Assembly (NCBI GenBank): GCA_963728845.1
Contig: CAVSLS010000021.1
Span: 558,001 to 622,000, forward strand
Direction: 5' to 3'
DNA from: Bog-473 sp963728845
GTDB taxonomy: Bacteria > Actinomycetota > Acidimicrobiia > Acidimicrobiales > RAAP-2
DNA length: 64,000 nucleotides
Shown here: in pieces, positions 1 to 7,757 of the stretch
Layout: each line of letters opens with the position of its first letter
How positions within the stretch are numbered: position 1 is the stretch's first letter
Program-made: the position numbers and the translations under genes
Notes under the pieces: model-generated
What the model was told of the DNA's origin: nothing
Database searches by the model: none
The model's input: only the letters and a program-made list of their open reading frames with translations

Positions 1-369
1 GTAGGCCACGTCGTCGAGGCGCTGGAGGCGCTCGAGAACGGCGACGCCGACCTGCTGGCTGGTCGGCTCGGTCGTCTGCGCCCGGAGGTCGTCCTCCACG
101 CCCTGGGCCAGTTCCTCCATGTGCTCGGCACTGACGGGCCGGTTCTTGCAGGCGGCCCGGACCCCCTCGACGACCTTGGCCCGGTCGAACGGCTCACGCA
201 GGCCACTGCGCTTCACCACCCACAGCGGGACCTCCTCGACCCGCTCGAAGGTCGTGAAGCGGCGCCCGCAACCCAGGCATTCGCGGCGGCGGCGGATGGC
301 TCCGCCCTCTTCGGCCTGGCGCGAATCGACGACGCGGTCGTCATCGAGACCGCACCAAGGACACCGCAC
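1..369 (-). CDS. nrdR: Transcriptional repressor NrdR, 3' end cut by window edge
   Basis: NrdR is a zinc-ribbon/ATP-cone repressor of ribonucleotide reductase genes. The first residues after a GTG start at 369 read MRCPWCGLDDDRVVDSRQ, followed by RRRECLGCGRRFTTFERVE, so both CxxC pairs of the zinc ribbon are present. The start of the ATP-cone (VVKRSGLREPFDR) follows. The 123 codons seen compare with about 150-160 in the family, so roughly 30 C-terminal residues lie outside the window. The gene lies downstream of the LysM gene on the same strand, 14 bp away, which is the arrangement of mycobacterial lexA/Rv2719c/nrdR. It is probably co-transcribed with the SOS-controlled LysM gene, which is inference. 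Confidence 0.95.
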   Translation of the reverse strand, partial: MRCPWCGLDDDRVVDSRQAEEGGAIRRRRECLGCGRRFTTFERVEEVPLWVVKRSGLREPFDRAKVVEGVRAACKNRPVSAEHMEELAQGVEDDLRAQTTEPTSQQVGVAVLERLQRLDDVAY

Positions 370-383
370 ACCGCCGACGATAG

Positions 384-740
384 TCAGGGAATGAAGATGT
401 GCTCCCCTGGCACGACGACGCTCGAGCCGACCTCGTCGGCCAGTCGGTCGCTCAGCGAGGTCGCGCCCGAGGGGTCCGCCCGGGTGGCGATCGAGGCCAG
501 GGTGTCACCGGCCTTCACGACGTACTCCTGACCCTGGGTCGGCGCCGCCTGCGCGAGGGTGCTCCCGCCGATGGCGCGGATGGGCAATGCGAGAAGGACG
601 AGCAGGGTCGCCACCGCCAAGCCCAGGACCAACCGGCGGCGGTGCACCCGGGGGGTAGGTGCGGTCCGCGCCGGCTGGTCCGGCAAGGCGTACGGCCGGG
701 GGCGGCACGCCTCGAACTCGAGTTCAAATGCGACTGACAT
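384..740 (-). CDS. LysM-domain membrane protein, probable SOS-induced cell division regulator
   Basis: This is a 118-residue protein with a short cytoplasmic N-terminus, one hydrophobic segment at about residues 35-55 (LVLGLAVATLLVLLALPI) and a C-terminal LysM-like domain beginning YVVKAGDTLASIA and ending VVVPGEHIFIP. I chose the ATG at 740 because the in-frame start further upstream would run through the SOS boxes. By position and architecture it corresponds to mycobacterial Rv2719c and Bacillus YneA, which hold up division or act on peptidoglycan after DNA damage. That role is transferred from the family. Three LexA boxes lie within 95 bp upstream, so SOS control is strongly suggested. Confidence 0.85.
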   Translation of the reverse strand: MSVAFELEFEACRPRPYALPDQPARTAPTPRVHRRRLVLGLAVATLLVLLALPIRAIGGSTLAQAAPTQGQEYVVKAGDTLASIATRADPSGATSLSDRLADEVGSSVVVPGEHIFIP

Positions 741-755
741 GGCGTCCTCCCTGTC

Positions 756-834
756 CGAACACCTGTTCGCTCCCTGTCCATTGGAACACGAACATCTGTT
801 CGCTGTCAACCCGCGAGGGCGAACGGCTGTTCGT
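756..834. promoter_or_regulatory. Three LexA (SOS) boxes upstream of the LysM gene
   Basis: Three palindromes of the mycobacterial type GAAC-N4-GTTC are seen: CGAACACCTGTTCGC at 756-770, CGAACATCTGTTCGC at 789-803 and CGAACGGCTGTTCGT at 820-834. They are 31-33 bp apart, about three helical turns, and lie 16-94 bp upstream of the LysM start. Confidence 0.9.
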
Positions 835-971
835 GGACCCGGTCAAGGTATCGGTCTGCTGTGACAGGCCTGTGACCAGGGAACTTCGTGCCCGGCCCTC
901 GGGGCGATGGCCCACGGGCCCGGAGGTCCCCCCGGCACCCCCGTCTCCATGGTCGTCCGGTGGCCGCGGAC

Positions 972-1035
972 CGAACAGATGTTTGCTTTGGCCGCCCCGC
1001 GGCGCTATCTTGGTCCGTCACGAACGGATGTTCGC
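972..1035. promoter_or_regulatory. Two LexA (SOS) boxes in the lexA promoter
   Basis: CGAACAGATGTTTGC at 972-986 has one mismatch in its second half-site. CGAACGGATGTTCGC at 1021-1035 is complete. A -10-like TATCTT lies between them at about 1006-1011, so the two boxes flank the probable lexA promoter. This fits autorepression. Confidence 0.85.
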
Positions 1036-1084
1036 CCCTGGGAGGGGCCCGGCGAAACAGCCGGGGCGAGCACCACCTCACCCA

Positions 1085-1126
1085 GAACCACCACATGAGA
1101 ACCACCACATGAGAACCACCACATGA
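1085..1126 (+). repeat. Three perfect 14-bp tandem repeats in the lexA leader
   Basis: GAACCACCACATGA occurs three times head to tail (1085-1098, 1099-1112, 1113-1126), ending 16 bp before the lexA start. Each unit carries an ATG, and reading on gives ATG AGA ACC ACC ACA TGA (Met-Arg-Thr-Thr-Thr-stop). Each stop overlaps the next ATG. Function unknown. Confidence 0.9.
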
Positions 1127-1142
1127 GAAAAGGGAGACGCAG

Positions 1143-2054
1143 ATGTCCGAGGTCCTGAGCGGGAAACGGCTGCAGATCCTCAACTTCATCGCCGACTGCC
1201 AGCGCGAGCGGGGCTACCCGCCCTCGGTGCGCGAGATCGGCGAGGCGGTGGGCCTCACCTCCTCGGCCACGGTCCACACCCACCTGGGCGTGCTCCAGCG
1301 CGAGGGCTACCTCTCCAGGGACCCGAGCAAGCCCCGGGCCATCCAGGTCCACTTCGACCCCGACACCACCAGCCGGCTCCCCGCGGCGGCGGTGCACAAC
1401 GTGCCGCTCGTCGGCGACGTGGCAGCGGGGTCAGGCGTCCTGGCCGAGGAGAACATCGAGGAGCTGCTGCCCATGCCCGAGCAGTTCACCGGCAGCGGGT
1501 CGTCGTTCATGCTGCGCGTGCGCGGCGACTCCATGGTCGAGGCCGGGATCTTCGACGGCGACTACGTCGTCGTGCGCCAGCAGCCCGAGGCGAACAACGG
1601 TGACGTCGTCGTGGCCGGCATCGGTGACGGCGAGGCCACCGTGAAGACGTTCAGCCGCAGGAACGGGCGGGTCGTGCTGACCCCGGCCAACGCCGCCTAC
1701 GAACCGATGGTCTTCGACGGGCCAGAGGAGGTGACGATCTTCGGCAAGGTCGTCACCGTGGTGCGCCAACTCAATTCAGCCGCATCCGGGCACCCGCCGC
1801 CCGCTACTTCAACAGGCGGGAGAGGCGGCGATCGGCCAACACCTTGCCGCCCGTCTGGCAGGTCGGGCAGTACGTCATCTCGTAGGACTCGAACGAGACG
1901 CGCGCCAGCGTGCCGGTGCAGCCCGGCGTCGGGCAGGGTTGGCCGAAGCGGTTGTGCACCGCAAAGCGGCCGCCGAGCTTGCCCTCCGAGAGCCCGCCCG
2001 GGCGCGTGCGCTCGAGCTCGAGCGCGTCGGCGAGGACGTCGGACACCGCGGTGA
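1143..2054 (+). CDS. lexA: LexA repressor, with an unexplained C-terminal run-on
   Basis: LexA represses SOS genes and cleaves itself when bound to RecA filaments. A winged helix-turn-helix fills residues 1-70 (YPPSVREIGEAVGLTSSATV). The self-cleavage Ala95-Gly96 bond is in VGDVAAGSGV, the catalytic Ser130 in RGDSMVEAG and Lys168 in GEATVKTF. Family similarity ends at about residue 210 (FGKVVTVVRQL, base 1772), the usual LexA length. No stop codon follows, and the frame continues about 93 more Arg/Pro-rich codons into the antisense of the glycosylase gene. That tail is more likely a sequence error near the true stop than real protein. RBS GGGAG lies 7 bp before the ATG. Expression should be autoregulated through the two boxes upstream. 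Confidence 0.9.
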   Translation: MSEVLSGKRLQILNFIADCQRERGYPPSVREIGEAVGLTSSATVHTHLGVLQREGYLSRDPSKPRAIQVHFDPDTTSRLPAAAVHNVPLVGDVAAGSGVLAEENIEELLPMPEQFTGSGSSFMLRVRGDSMVEAGIFDGDYVVVRQQPEANNGDVVVAGIGDGEATVKTFSRRNGRVVLTPANAAYEPMVFDGPEEVTIFGKVVTVVRQLNSAASGHPPPATSTGGRGGDRPTPCRPSGRSGSTSSRRTRTRRAPACRCSPASGRVGRSGCAPQSGRRACPPRARPGACARARARRRGRRTPR

Positions 2055-2673
2055 GCAGGTCTTCGCGCTGGGCGGGGCTCAGCGAACGCAGCGAGGCGAA
2101 GGGCGACAGCTTGGCCCGGTGCAGGATGTCGTCGCCCCAGCCGCGGCCGATGCCCGACACGACGTGCTGGTCGCGCAGGTCCGTCGTGAGGTGGCGGTTC
2201 GAGTCGCTGGTGCGGACGAAGGCGGCGAACTCCTCGCTCCCCGGCTCGGGCCCCAGCCCGGCCAGGGGTCCCTCGTCTCCCGGCGCGAGCACCCACCACG
2301 ACGCCTTGCGCTGGGTGCCGTGCTCGCGGACGAGGATGCCGACGCCCTCGGTGTCGAGCCCGGCGTCGCCCGGGCCGAACACGAAACGCGCCACGGAGCC
2401 ACGCGGCTTCGTCTTCTTGGGCGGCTCCTCGATGTCGAGACGCCCCGCTTGGGAGAGGTGCACCACGACGCGGGCCCCGCCTTCGAACTCCCACACGAGG
2501 TACTTGGCCCGGCGCCCGACGGAGAGGAGCCGGCGACCCTTCAGCGAGTCCGGGGTCGGGTCGTACGTCTTGAGCGAGGAGAAGCCGAGCAGATCGGCCC
2601 GCCGCAGCGTCATGCCCGCCAGCAGGGCGTGGAGCCGCTCGGACAGCGCCTGCATCTCGGGCAATTCGGGCAC
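1804..2673 (-). CDS. Fpg/Nei-family DNA glycosylase/AP lyase
   Basis: This 289-residue protein opens with MPELPEMQAL, giving the catalytic Pro2/Glu3 of the Fpg/Nei family after the initiator is removed. A lysine-rich turn (PPKKTKPRG) follows, then a helix-two-turn-helix region and a C-terminal zinc finger (CPTPGC...YCPTC, about residues 245-272). It should excise oxidised bases and nick the abasic site. The sequence resembles an actinobacterial Fpg/Nei subgroup rather than classical MutM, so I give no symbol. It starts with GTG only 14 bp from the divergent methyltransferase start, and a -10-like TACATT lies about 6 bp upstream, suggesting a leaderless message. Its 3' end is overlapped by the run-on of lexA. 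Confidence 0.9.
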   Translation of the reverse strand: MPELPEMQALSERLHALLAGMTLRRADLLGFSSLKTYDPTPDSLKGRRLLSVGRRAKYLVWEFEGGARVVVHLSQAGRLDIEEPPKKTKPRGSVARFVFGPGDAGLDTEGVGILVREHGTQRKASWWVLAPGDEGPLAGLGPEPGSEEFAAFVRTSDSNRHLTTDLRDQHVVSGIGRGWGDDILHRAKLSPFASLRSLSPAQREDLLTAVSDVLADALELERTRPGGLSEGKLGGRFAVHNRFGQPCPTPGCTGTLARVSFESYEMTYCPTCQTGGKVLADRRLSRLLK

Positions 2674-2687
2674 GCCACAATGTACGC

Positions 2688-3482
2688 ATGACCTACACGC
2701 ACGGACACCACGAATCGGTCCTGCGCAGCCACACCTGGCGGACGGCCGAGAACTCCAGCGCCTATCTCCTGCCTCATCTCCGTGCCGGTCAGGACCTCCT
2801 CGACGTGGGCTGCGGCCCCGGGACCATCACCGCGGACCTGGCGCTCCTGGTGGCCCCGGGCCAGGTGGTGGGGCTCGACGCCGCCGCCGACGTGGTGGCG
2901 CGGGCGCAGGAGCACGCCCGGGGGCTCGGCCTCGCCAACGCGCGCTTCGAGGTGGGCGACCTCTTCGCACTCGGCTACCCCGACGCCTCCTTCGACGTGA
3001 TCCACCTGCACCAGGTGCTCCAGCATCTCGCCGACCCGGCGGCGGCGCTGCTCGAGCTCCGCCGGGTGCTCCGCCCCGGTGGCGTGCTGGCCGCCCGCGA
3101 CTCCGACTACGGGGCCTTCACCTGGGCCCCGACGGACCCGTTGCTGGACCGCTGGCTCGAGCTGTATCTCGCCGTGACGGGGCGCAACGGCCACGACGCG
3201 CGGATCGGGCCCCGGCTCCTCGGTCTGGCCCACGAGGCCGGGTTCTCCGACGTGGCCACCTCGAGCTCGACCTGGACCTACGCCGACCCCGAGGCCCGGG
3301 CCTGGTGGGGTGGTCTGTGGGCCGACCGCGTGCGGTTCTCACGGCTCGCCGAGCAGGCGACCGGGTACGGGCTGTGCGAACCCGCCGAGCTCGAGGCGAT
3401 CGCCGACGCGTTCTCGCGCTGGGCGGCCTCCCCCGACGCGGTCTTCGTCATCCCCCACGTGGAGATCCTCGCCCGGGGGTAA
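2688..3482 (+). CDS. Class I SAM-dependent methyltransferase (UbiE/MenG-like fold)
   Basis: This 264-residue protein shows SAM-binding motif I in LLDVGCGPGTITADLA (about residues 37-52), the acidic end of strand 2 in VVGLDAAADVV, and motif IV around ASFDVIHLHQVLQHL. These define a Rossmann-fold methyltransferase of the Methyltransf_11 type. The substrate cannot be told from sequence. It is transcribed alone, divergently from the glycosylase, with almost no room for a leader, so it is probably leaderless from a CACAAT-type -10 at about 2675-2680. It converges on the unknown gene at 3501-4385. Confidence 0.88.
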   Translation: MTYTHGHHESVLRSHTWRTAENSSAYLLPHLRAGQDLLDVGCGPGTITADLALLVAPGQVVGLDAAADVVARAQEHARGLGLANARFEVGDLFALGYPDASFDVIHLHQVLQHLADPAAALLELRRVLRPGGVLAARDSDYGAFTWAPTDPLLDRWLELYLAVTGRNGHDARIGPRLLGLAHEAGFSDVATSSSTWTYADPEARAWWGGLWADRVRFSRLAEQATGYGLCEPAELEAIADAFSRWAASPDAVFVIPHVEILARG

Positions 3483-3500
3483 CGGGTGCGTGGGCCGGAC

Positions 3501-4385
3501 TCAGTCCACCCAGAGCTTGTCGGTGTAGGTGTCGGTGCCCACGATGGTCGGAATGAACGGGAGAGCGGCCACGACCGTGCCCTTGCCCGCCTCCTCCAGG
3601 CGGCGCCGGTGCTCCGCGATGACCGGCTCCCAGGCCACCTCCGGCGGCGTGTTCAAGAACCACAACAGGACGGTGCGGTTGTCGTTGGCGGCCTCGCGCG
3701 GCACGTCGCCCGGCGCGTCGACCTCGAGCGCGATCGGCGTGAACGCGGCCACCAGGTCGGCGTCGGTCCCCGGCAGCAGGGCGGGCAGATGCTCCGTGCG
3801 CAGCCAGGACCACAGCTCCTCGTTGGACACCGACTCGTCGCGGTCGACGAAGACGGCGACCAGGCCCCGATAGGGGTGGTCGAGCGCGAGCTCGACGGGC
3901 ACTCCGTCGGGGTCGCGCCGGTGCTCCCACTCGAAGTTGTAGAGGAGCGTGTGCACGTGATCGCGCTCTTGGAACATCCGGCCGGCGGCGTGCAGCGCGT
4001 TCACCTGGCGCAGGGCCCAGCGGTTCCACACGTCGAAGTACCCGTCGAGCACCCAGTAGAGCGCGACGTAGGACCCGCGCGCCGGCTCCCCCGTGATCGC
4101 GGAGGGGTCCGGATCACGCAGGGCCTTGAGATCGGCCGTGGCGACGAAGCGCCGCCCGGCGAAATTGTAGGGGCCCACCATGCAGCCGGCGTAGAAGTGG
4201 TCCCGCTCGTACCAGCGGTTGTAGGCGACCTCGTGCCCCCGATGCGGCTCCACCAGCGTGAACAGCATGGAGCCGAGCTTGACCGGTTCGGCCTCCGCGC
4301 CGATCTCAATGGGGCGGCGCTGCTTCTGTCCGTCTTCCTCGGGCATGAGGTGCGAACCTAACAGCTGTCGCCGGGACTCAGACAC
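3501..4385 (-). CDS. Conserved protein with two EthD-like ferredoxin-fold halves, coupled to anti-sigma gene
   Basis: I do not recognise a named function. The 294-residue protein has no signal peptide or membrane segment. Two stretches resemble the EthD/Dabb dimeric alpha-beta barrel: VAYNRWYERDHFYAG (about residue 53) and LWSWLRTEHLPALLPGT (about residue 194), suggesting an internal duplication. The GTG start at 4385 overlaps the stop of the anti-sigma gene by 8 bp and has GGGAG just upstream, so it is probably translated from the same transcript as the sigma/anti-sigma pair. A later ATG (4346, MPEEDGQ) is the alternative start. A role in the stress response run by that sigma factor is only inference. 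Confidence 0.75.
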   Translation of the reverse strand: MSESRRQLLGSHLMPEEDGQKQRRPIEIGAEAEPVKLGSMLFTLVEPHRGHEVAYNRWYERDHFYAGCMVGPYNFAGRRFVATADLKALRDPDPSAITGEPARGSYVALYWVLDGYFDVWNRWALRQVNALHAAGRMFQERDHVHTLLYNFEWEHRRDPDGVPVELALDHPYRGLVAVFVDRDESVSNEELWSWLRTEHLPALLPGTDADLVAAFTPIALEVDAPGDVPREAANDNRTVLLWFLNTPPEVAWEPVIAEHRRRLEEAGKGTVVAALPFIPTIVGTDTYTDKLWVD

Positions 4386-5152
4386 TCCCCGTGGCGACGA
4401 TGGGACCGGTTGGGGAGACGGAGCCTCCCGTCGGCTCGGCCGTGATGCTCAAGTGCGACGGGCGGGTCGAGCCCGCCATGGTGAAGGCAGCCTGGCGTGG
4501 CGCGCCGCCGAGCAAGCCGAGGGAGATCGGTCGCTTCCCCTCAATGGCCCAGAGCTGGTACGTCCGGCCCTCACCCAAGGCCGGCAGGTTCGACGACACC
4601 AGGTAGCCCTGTCCCGACGGCACGACCACGACCCGGGCCAACGCCGCGTGGCTGCTCGAGTCGAGGTCGACGACCCGGTGCCCCGGGGTGCGCAGCGCGG
4701 TCGTCACCGCCGAGGCCGAGCCCGCCGCGGAGGCCTGGAGATCCGAGACCTTGTTGTCGGCCCGCACGAGCGAGATGCCGAGCACGACGGCGACGGCGGC
4801 CGCAGCCACGGCGAGGGCGCCGATGGTGGTCAGCGCGCTCCGCCGGGGGCGCCGGCGGCCGTCGGGCGGCGCCCGGAAGGGCGAACGGCCCTCGGGGGCG
4901 AGCTGGGGCATGGCCGGCGGCTCCTCGTCCGGCTGGCCTTCGGGCAGCCGGCTGGCGATGTTCGGACCAGAGCCCCTCGGGGAGCGGCTCCACCGAGTTG
5001 CCCATGGCCGCGGCGACCTCCCGCAAGCCGTCGAGCTCGGCCCGGCAACGCGGGCAGGTGGCCAGGTGTTCCTCGAGCTCGGTGAACTCGTCGCCGTCGA
5101 CCGCATCGAGCGCGTACGCACCGAGGAGCTCGACCGCTTCGGTGTGGGACAT
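4378..5152 (-). CDS. RskA-type anti-sigma factor, frame broken near 4967
   Basis: The N-terminal zinc-binding anti-sigma domain is read from ATG 5152: MSHTEAVELLGAYALDAV, with HLATCPRC as the H-x3-C-x2-C motif. The C-terminal part, in another frame, has one membrane segment (about residues 110-130, IGALAVAAAAVAVVLGI) and an extracytoplasmic RskA domain ending at 4378. Removing one base at about 4967 joins EPLPEGLW to PNIASRLPEG and restores the usual layout. The span is 3n+1, which fits one inserted base. The start overlaps the sigma stop (TGATG). It should hold the sigma factor at the membrane until regulated proteolysis, which is family knowledge. The site-2 protease at 45.6 kb is a candidate partner. 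Confidence 0.85.
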
Positions 5153-5727
5153 CACGCGTCCACCCCCCGGACCCCGGCATCCGTCAGGACCGCCCGCATG
5201 CGACGCATGCCGTTGCGGATGCGGCTCTTCACGGTGCCCTCGGGTTGGTCGAGCAGCTGCGCCACCTCGCGGTAGGTGTGCCCGTCGAAGTAGGCCAGCT
5301 CGATCGCGCGCCGCTCCTCCTCGGGGAGTTTGCCGATCGCCCGGGTGACCTGGTCGGCCACGGCCAGGTCCCAGACCTCGTGCTGGAGGTCGTAGCCCGC
5401 CTCGGCGGTCCGTACCGCGTCCCTCGCCTCCCGCAGGCGCCGGGAGCTCGAGGAACGGACCGCGTCGACCGCCCGGCCGTGGGCTTGGGCCAGCAGGAAG
5501 GAGCGCAGGGAACCCCGGGCGGCATCGAAGCGATCAGGTTGGTTCCAGAGCCGCAGGAAGACCTCCTGCGTCACGTCCTCGGCCTCGGCGGGGTTGTGCA
5601 GGACCCTCTTGGCCAGGCCGTACACGGCTCCACCGTGGCGCCGGTAGACCTCCGCCAGCGCCACCTCGCTGTAGCGGGCGATGGAGGTGACCAACTGGGC
5701 ATCGCTGAGTTCGTCGATCTGCGCCAT
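5152..5727 (-). CDS. ECF sigma factor, SigK/RskA-linked type
   Basis: This 191-residue sigma-70 family factor has region 2 at about residues 20-85 (AEDVTQEVFLRLWNQPDRF) and region 4 at about 130-180 (LPEEERRAIELAYFDGHTY, then EVAQLLDQPEGTVKSRIRNG). There is no extra C-terminal domain. The stop overlaps the start of the RskA-type anti-sigma gene, the normal order for this ECF group. The 136 bp upstream (5728-5863) should hold its promoter, though I see no convincing autoregulatory motif there. It is likely released by stress-induced degradation of the anti-sigma factor. The target regulon cannot be inferred from this window. Confidence 0.92.
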   Translation of the reverse strand: MAQIDELSDAQLVTSIARYSEVALAEVYRRHGGAVYGLAKRVLHNPAEAEDVTQEVFLRLWNQPDRFDAARGSLRSFLLAQAHGRAVDAVRSSSSRRLREARDAVRTAEAGYDLQHEVWDLAVADQVTRAIGKLPEEERRAIELAYFDGHTYREVAQLLDQPEGTVKSRIRNGMRRMRAVLTDAGVRGVDA

Positions 5728-5863
5728 ATCCGACCTGTTCGGGCCCGCTCACCTCGGTGGATGTCTCCCGACCGGCGCCCGTCCGGGCGTCGCCGCTGCT
5801 GCGGATAGTAGGCGGCCGCCCGGTCCTCCATCGATCCCACCGATCGGGGCCGGCGGCCGAGCG

Positions 5864-6946
5864 TCAGGTGATGACGGACAGCAACACGGCACGGGCCCGT
5901 TCGAGCTGGGCGGCCGACACCCGTTCCTCGGGATGGTGCGCCAGCAGGGGGTCGCCCGGGCCGAAGTTGGCCGCGGGCACCCCGTGGTCCCAGAACGACG
6001 CCACATCGGTCCACCCGACCTTCGCCTTGGGAGGATGCCCGCTCTTGTCGACCAGTGCCCGCAACAGCGGGTGGTCGAGGGCAGGAGGGGCGCCGTCCCC
6101 CGCGTCGAGGAGCTCCCAGGTATCCCCCTGCTCGGGCTCGAGCGCCGCATCGAGGAGGCGGTGCAAGGAGGCCTCGGCCTCGGCCTGCCCGCGGTCGGGC
6201 GCGTAGCGGTGGTTCAGCGTCACCACCGCCTCGTCGGGCACGACGTTGCTCGCCACTCCCCCGTCCACCGCGACCACCTGGAGCTGCTCGGCGTAGGTGC
6301 ACCCGTCCAGTGTCACGTCGCGTCCCTGCCACTCCGCGACGGTCTGGAGCAGCGGGACCAGGCGATGGATGGCGTTGCGACCGGTGAAGGGGCGGGCGGT
6401 GTGCGCCCGCACGCCGCGCAGGGTGATGCGCACCCGCATGGTGCCCTGGCACCCTGCCTCCACCAGCGCGCTCGTGGGCTCGCCCAGCACGGCGGCGTCG
6501 CCCTCGAGCAACTCGGGTCGCCTGTGCCACAGCTCGCGCAGGCCGGACTGGTCGCGGTCGATCTCCTCCCTGGCGTAGAAGCACCACGTCACGTCGACCG
6601 CAGGCTCGGGCACGGTCGCGGCCAGATCCAACATGACCGCGAGCCCCCCCTTCATGTCCGACGCGCCCACCCCCCACACCGTGTCGCCGTCGACTCTCGG
6701 CACGTCGTTGGCGCCAGGCGGCACCGTGTCGAGGTGGCCGGCCAGCACCAGGCGCCGGCCCCGTCCCAGTGCGGTGCGGGCCACGACGTTGTCACCGACG
6801 CGTTCGACGTCCAACCACGAGCAGGCGCCCAGGGACTTCTGCACCAGGTCGGCGAGCGGCGCCTCGAGGCCGCTGACCGAGGGGACGGCCATCAGGTCCG
6901 TGGTGACCGCCAGCAGGTCGCCCACCGGCTCAGGTGCTGGCGCCAT
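5864..6946 (-). CDS. dapE: Succinyl-diaminopimelate desuccinylase
   Basis: DapE hydrolyses N-succinyl-LL-2,6-diaminopimelate to LL-diaminopimelate and succinate in the succinylase route to lysine and peptidoglycan. This 360-residue M20-family metallopeptidase shows the metal ligands in LVLAGHLDTVP (His/Asp, about residue 67) and in GVGASDMKGG (bridging Asp, about residue 99). The catalytic glutamates lie in YAREEIDRD and the GEPT motif in LGEPTSALVEAG. The C-terminal His ligand lies in FGPGDPLLAHHPEER. The start overlaps dapD by 17 bp, and it is the last gene of the leftward miaB-to-dapE operon. Confidence 0.95.
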   Translation of the reverse strand: MAPAPEPVGDLLAVTTDLMAVPSVSGLEAPLADLVQKSLGACSWLDVERVGDNVVARTALGRGRRLVLAGHLDTVPPGANDVPRVDGDTVWGVGASDMKGGLAVMLDLAATVPEPAVDVTWCFYAREEIDRDQSGLRELWHRRPELLEGDAAVLGEPTSALVEAGCQGTMRVRITLRGVRAHTARPFTGRNAIHRLVPLLQTVAEWQGRDVTLDGCTYAEQLQVVAVDGGVASNVVPDEAVVTLNHRYAPDRGQAEAEASLHRLLDAALEPEQGDTWELLDAGDGAPPALDHPLLRALVDKSGHPPKAKVGWTDVASFWDHGVPAANFGPGDPLLAHHPEERVSAAQLERARAVLLSVIT

Positions 6947-7757
6947 GGTCCCGCAGGACCTGGGTCAGCTGCGCCTTGTCGTGGCGCTCTCCCTCGCCGA
7001 GCCGCTTGATCACCAGCACGCACGGCACGAAGAACTCCCCACCGGGGTACTCGCGGCGCCGGCTCGCCCGGATGGCCACGCACCACGGCGGCACCACGCC
7101 GCGGGAGATCTCCTGGCCCGTCTCGGCGTCGATGACCGGGATGGACGGGTCGAGAAAGCTGCCCGCCCCGAGCACCGACCCTCTGCCGATGCGGGCCCCG
7201 CCCGTCACCATGCATCGGCTGCCGACGAAGGCGTCGTCCTCGACGACCACCGGCACCGCGTTGGGCGGCTCGAGCACGCCCCCGATCCCCACACCGCCGG
7301 CGAGATGCACCCGTTCCCCGATCTGCGCGCAGGAGGCGACGGTGGCCCAGGTGTCGACCATGGAGCCGGCCCCCACCCAGGCGCCGATGTTGACGTAGGA
7401 GGGCATGAGCACGACGCCGCGCCCGAGGAAGGAGCCCCAACGTGCCGAGGCCCCCGGCACGGCACGCACGCCCGCTTCGGCGAACCCGTGCTTGAGAGGC
7501 AGCTTGTCCGCGTACTCGAACGGCCCGAGCTCCGTCGTCTCCATCCCGCGCAGCGAGAACAGCATGAGGATCGACTTCTTCAGCCACTCGTGGACCACCA
7601 CCTCGTCGCTGACCGGGTCCACCTCGGCCACCCGGGCCCGGCCGGCGTCGAGGAGCTCGACGGCCTCTTCGACCAGCTTCGCCGCATCGGTGTCGGCCGG
7701 CGACAACTCGCCCCGCCGCTCCCAGAGCTCCTCGATCCTCGCCTGCAGATCAGCCAT
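6930..7757 (-). CDS. dapD: Tetrahydrodipicolinate N-succinyltransferase
   Basis: DapD transfers succinyl from succinyl-CoA to tetrahydrodipicolinate, the step before DapC. At 275 residues it matches the E. coli-type enzyme (274), not the longer mycobacterial one. The left-handed beta-helix hexapeptide repeats are clear at about residues 105-215 (YVNIGAWVGAGSMVD, then AQIGERVHLAGGVGIGG), followed by VVPPWCVAIRASRR. The ATG at 7757 was chosen because it overlaps the dapC stop by 8 bp and gives the exact family length. An upstream open frame in the antisense of dapC is not real. The three genes dapC-dapD-dapE encode consecutive enzymes in pathway reversed order D-C-E. Confidence 0.95.
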   Translation of the reverse strand: MADLQARIEELWERRGELSPADTDAAKLVEEAVELLDAGRARVAEVDPVSDEVVVHEWLKKSILMLFSLRGMETTELGPFEYADKLPLKHGFAEAGVRAVPGASARWGSFLGRGVVLMPSYVNIGAWVGAGSMVDTWATVASCAQIGERVHLAGGVGIGGVLEPPNAVPVVVEDDAFVGSRCMVTGGARIGRGSVLGAGSFLDPSIPVIDAETGQEISRGVVPPWCVAIRASRRREYPGGEFFVPCVLVIKRLGEGERHDKAQLTQVLRDHGAST

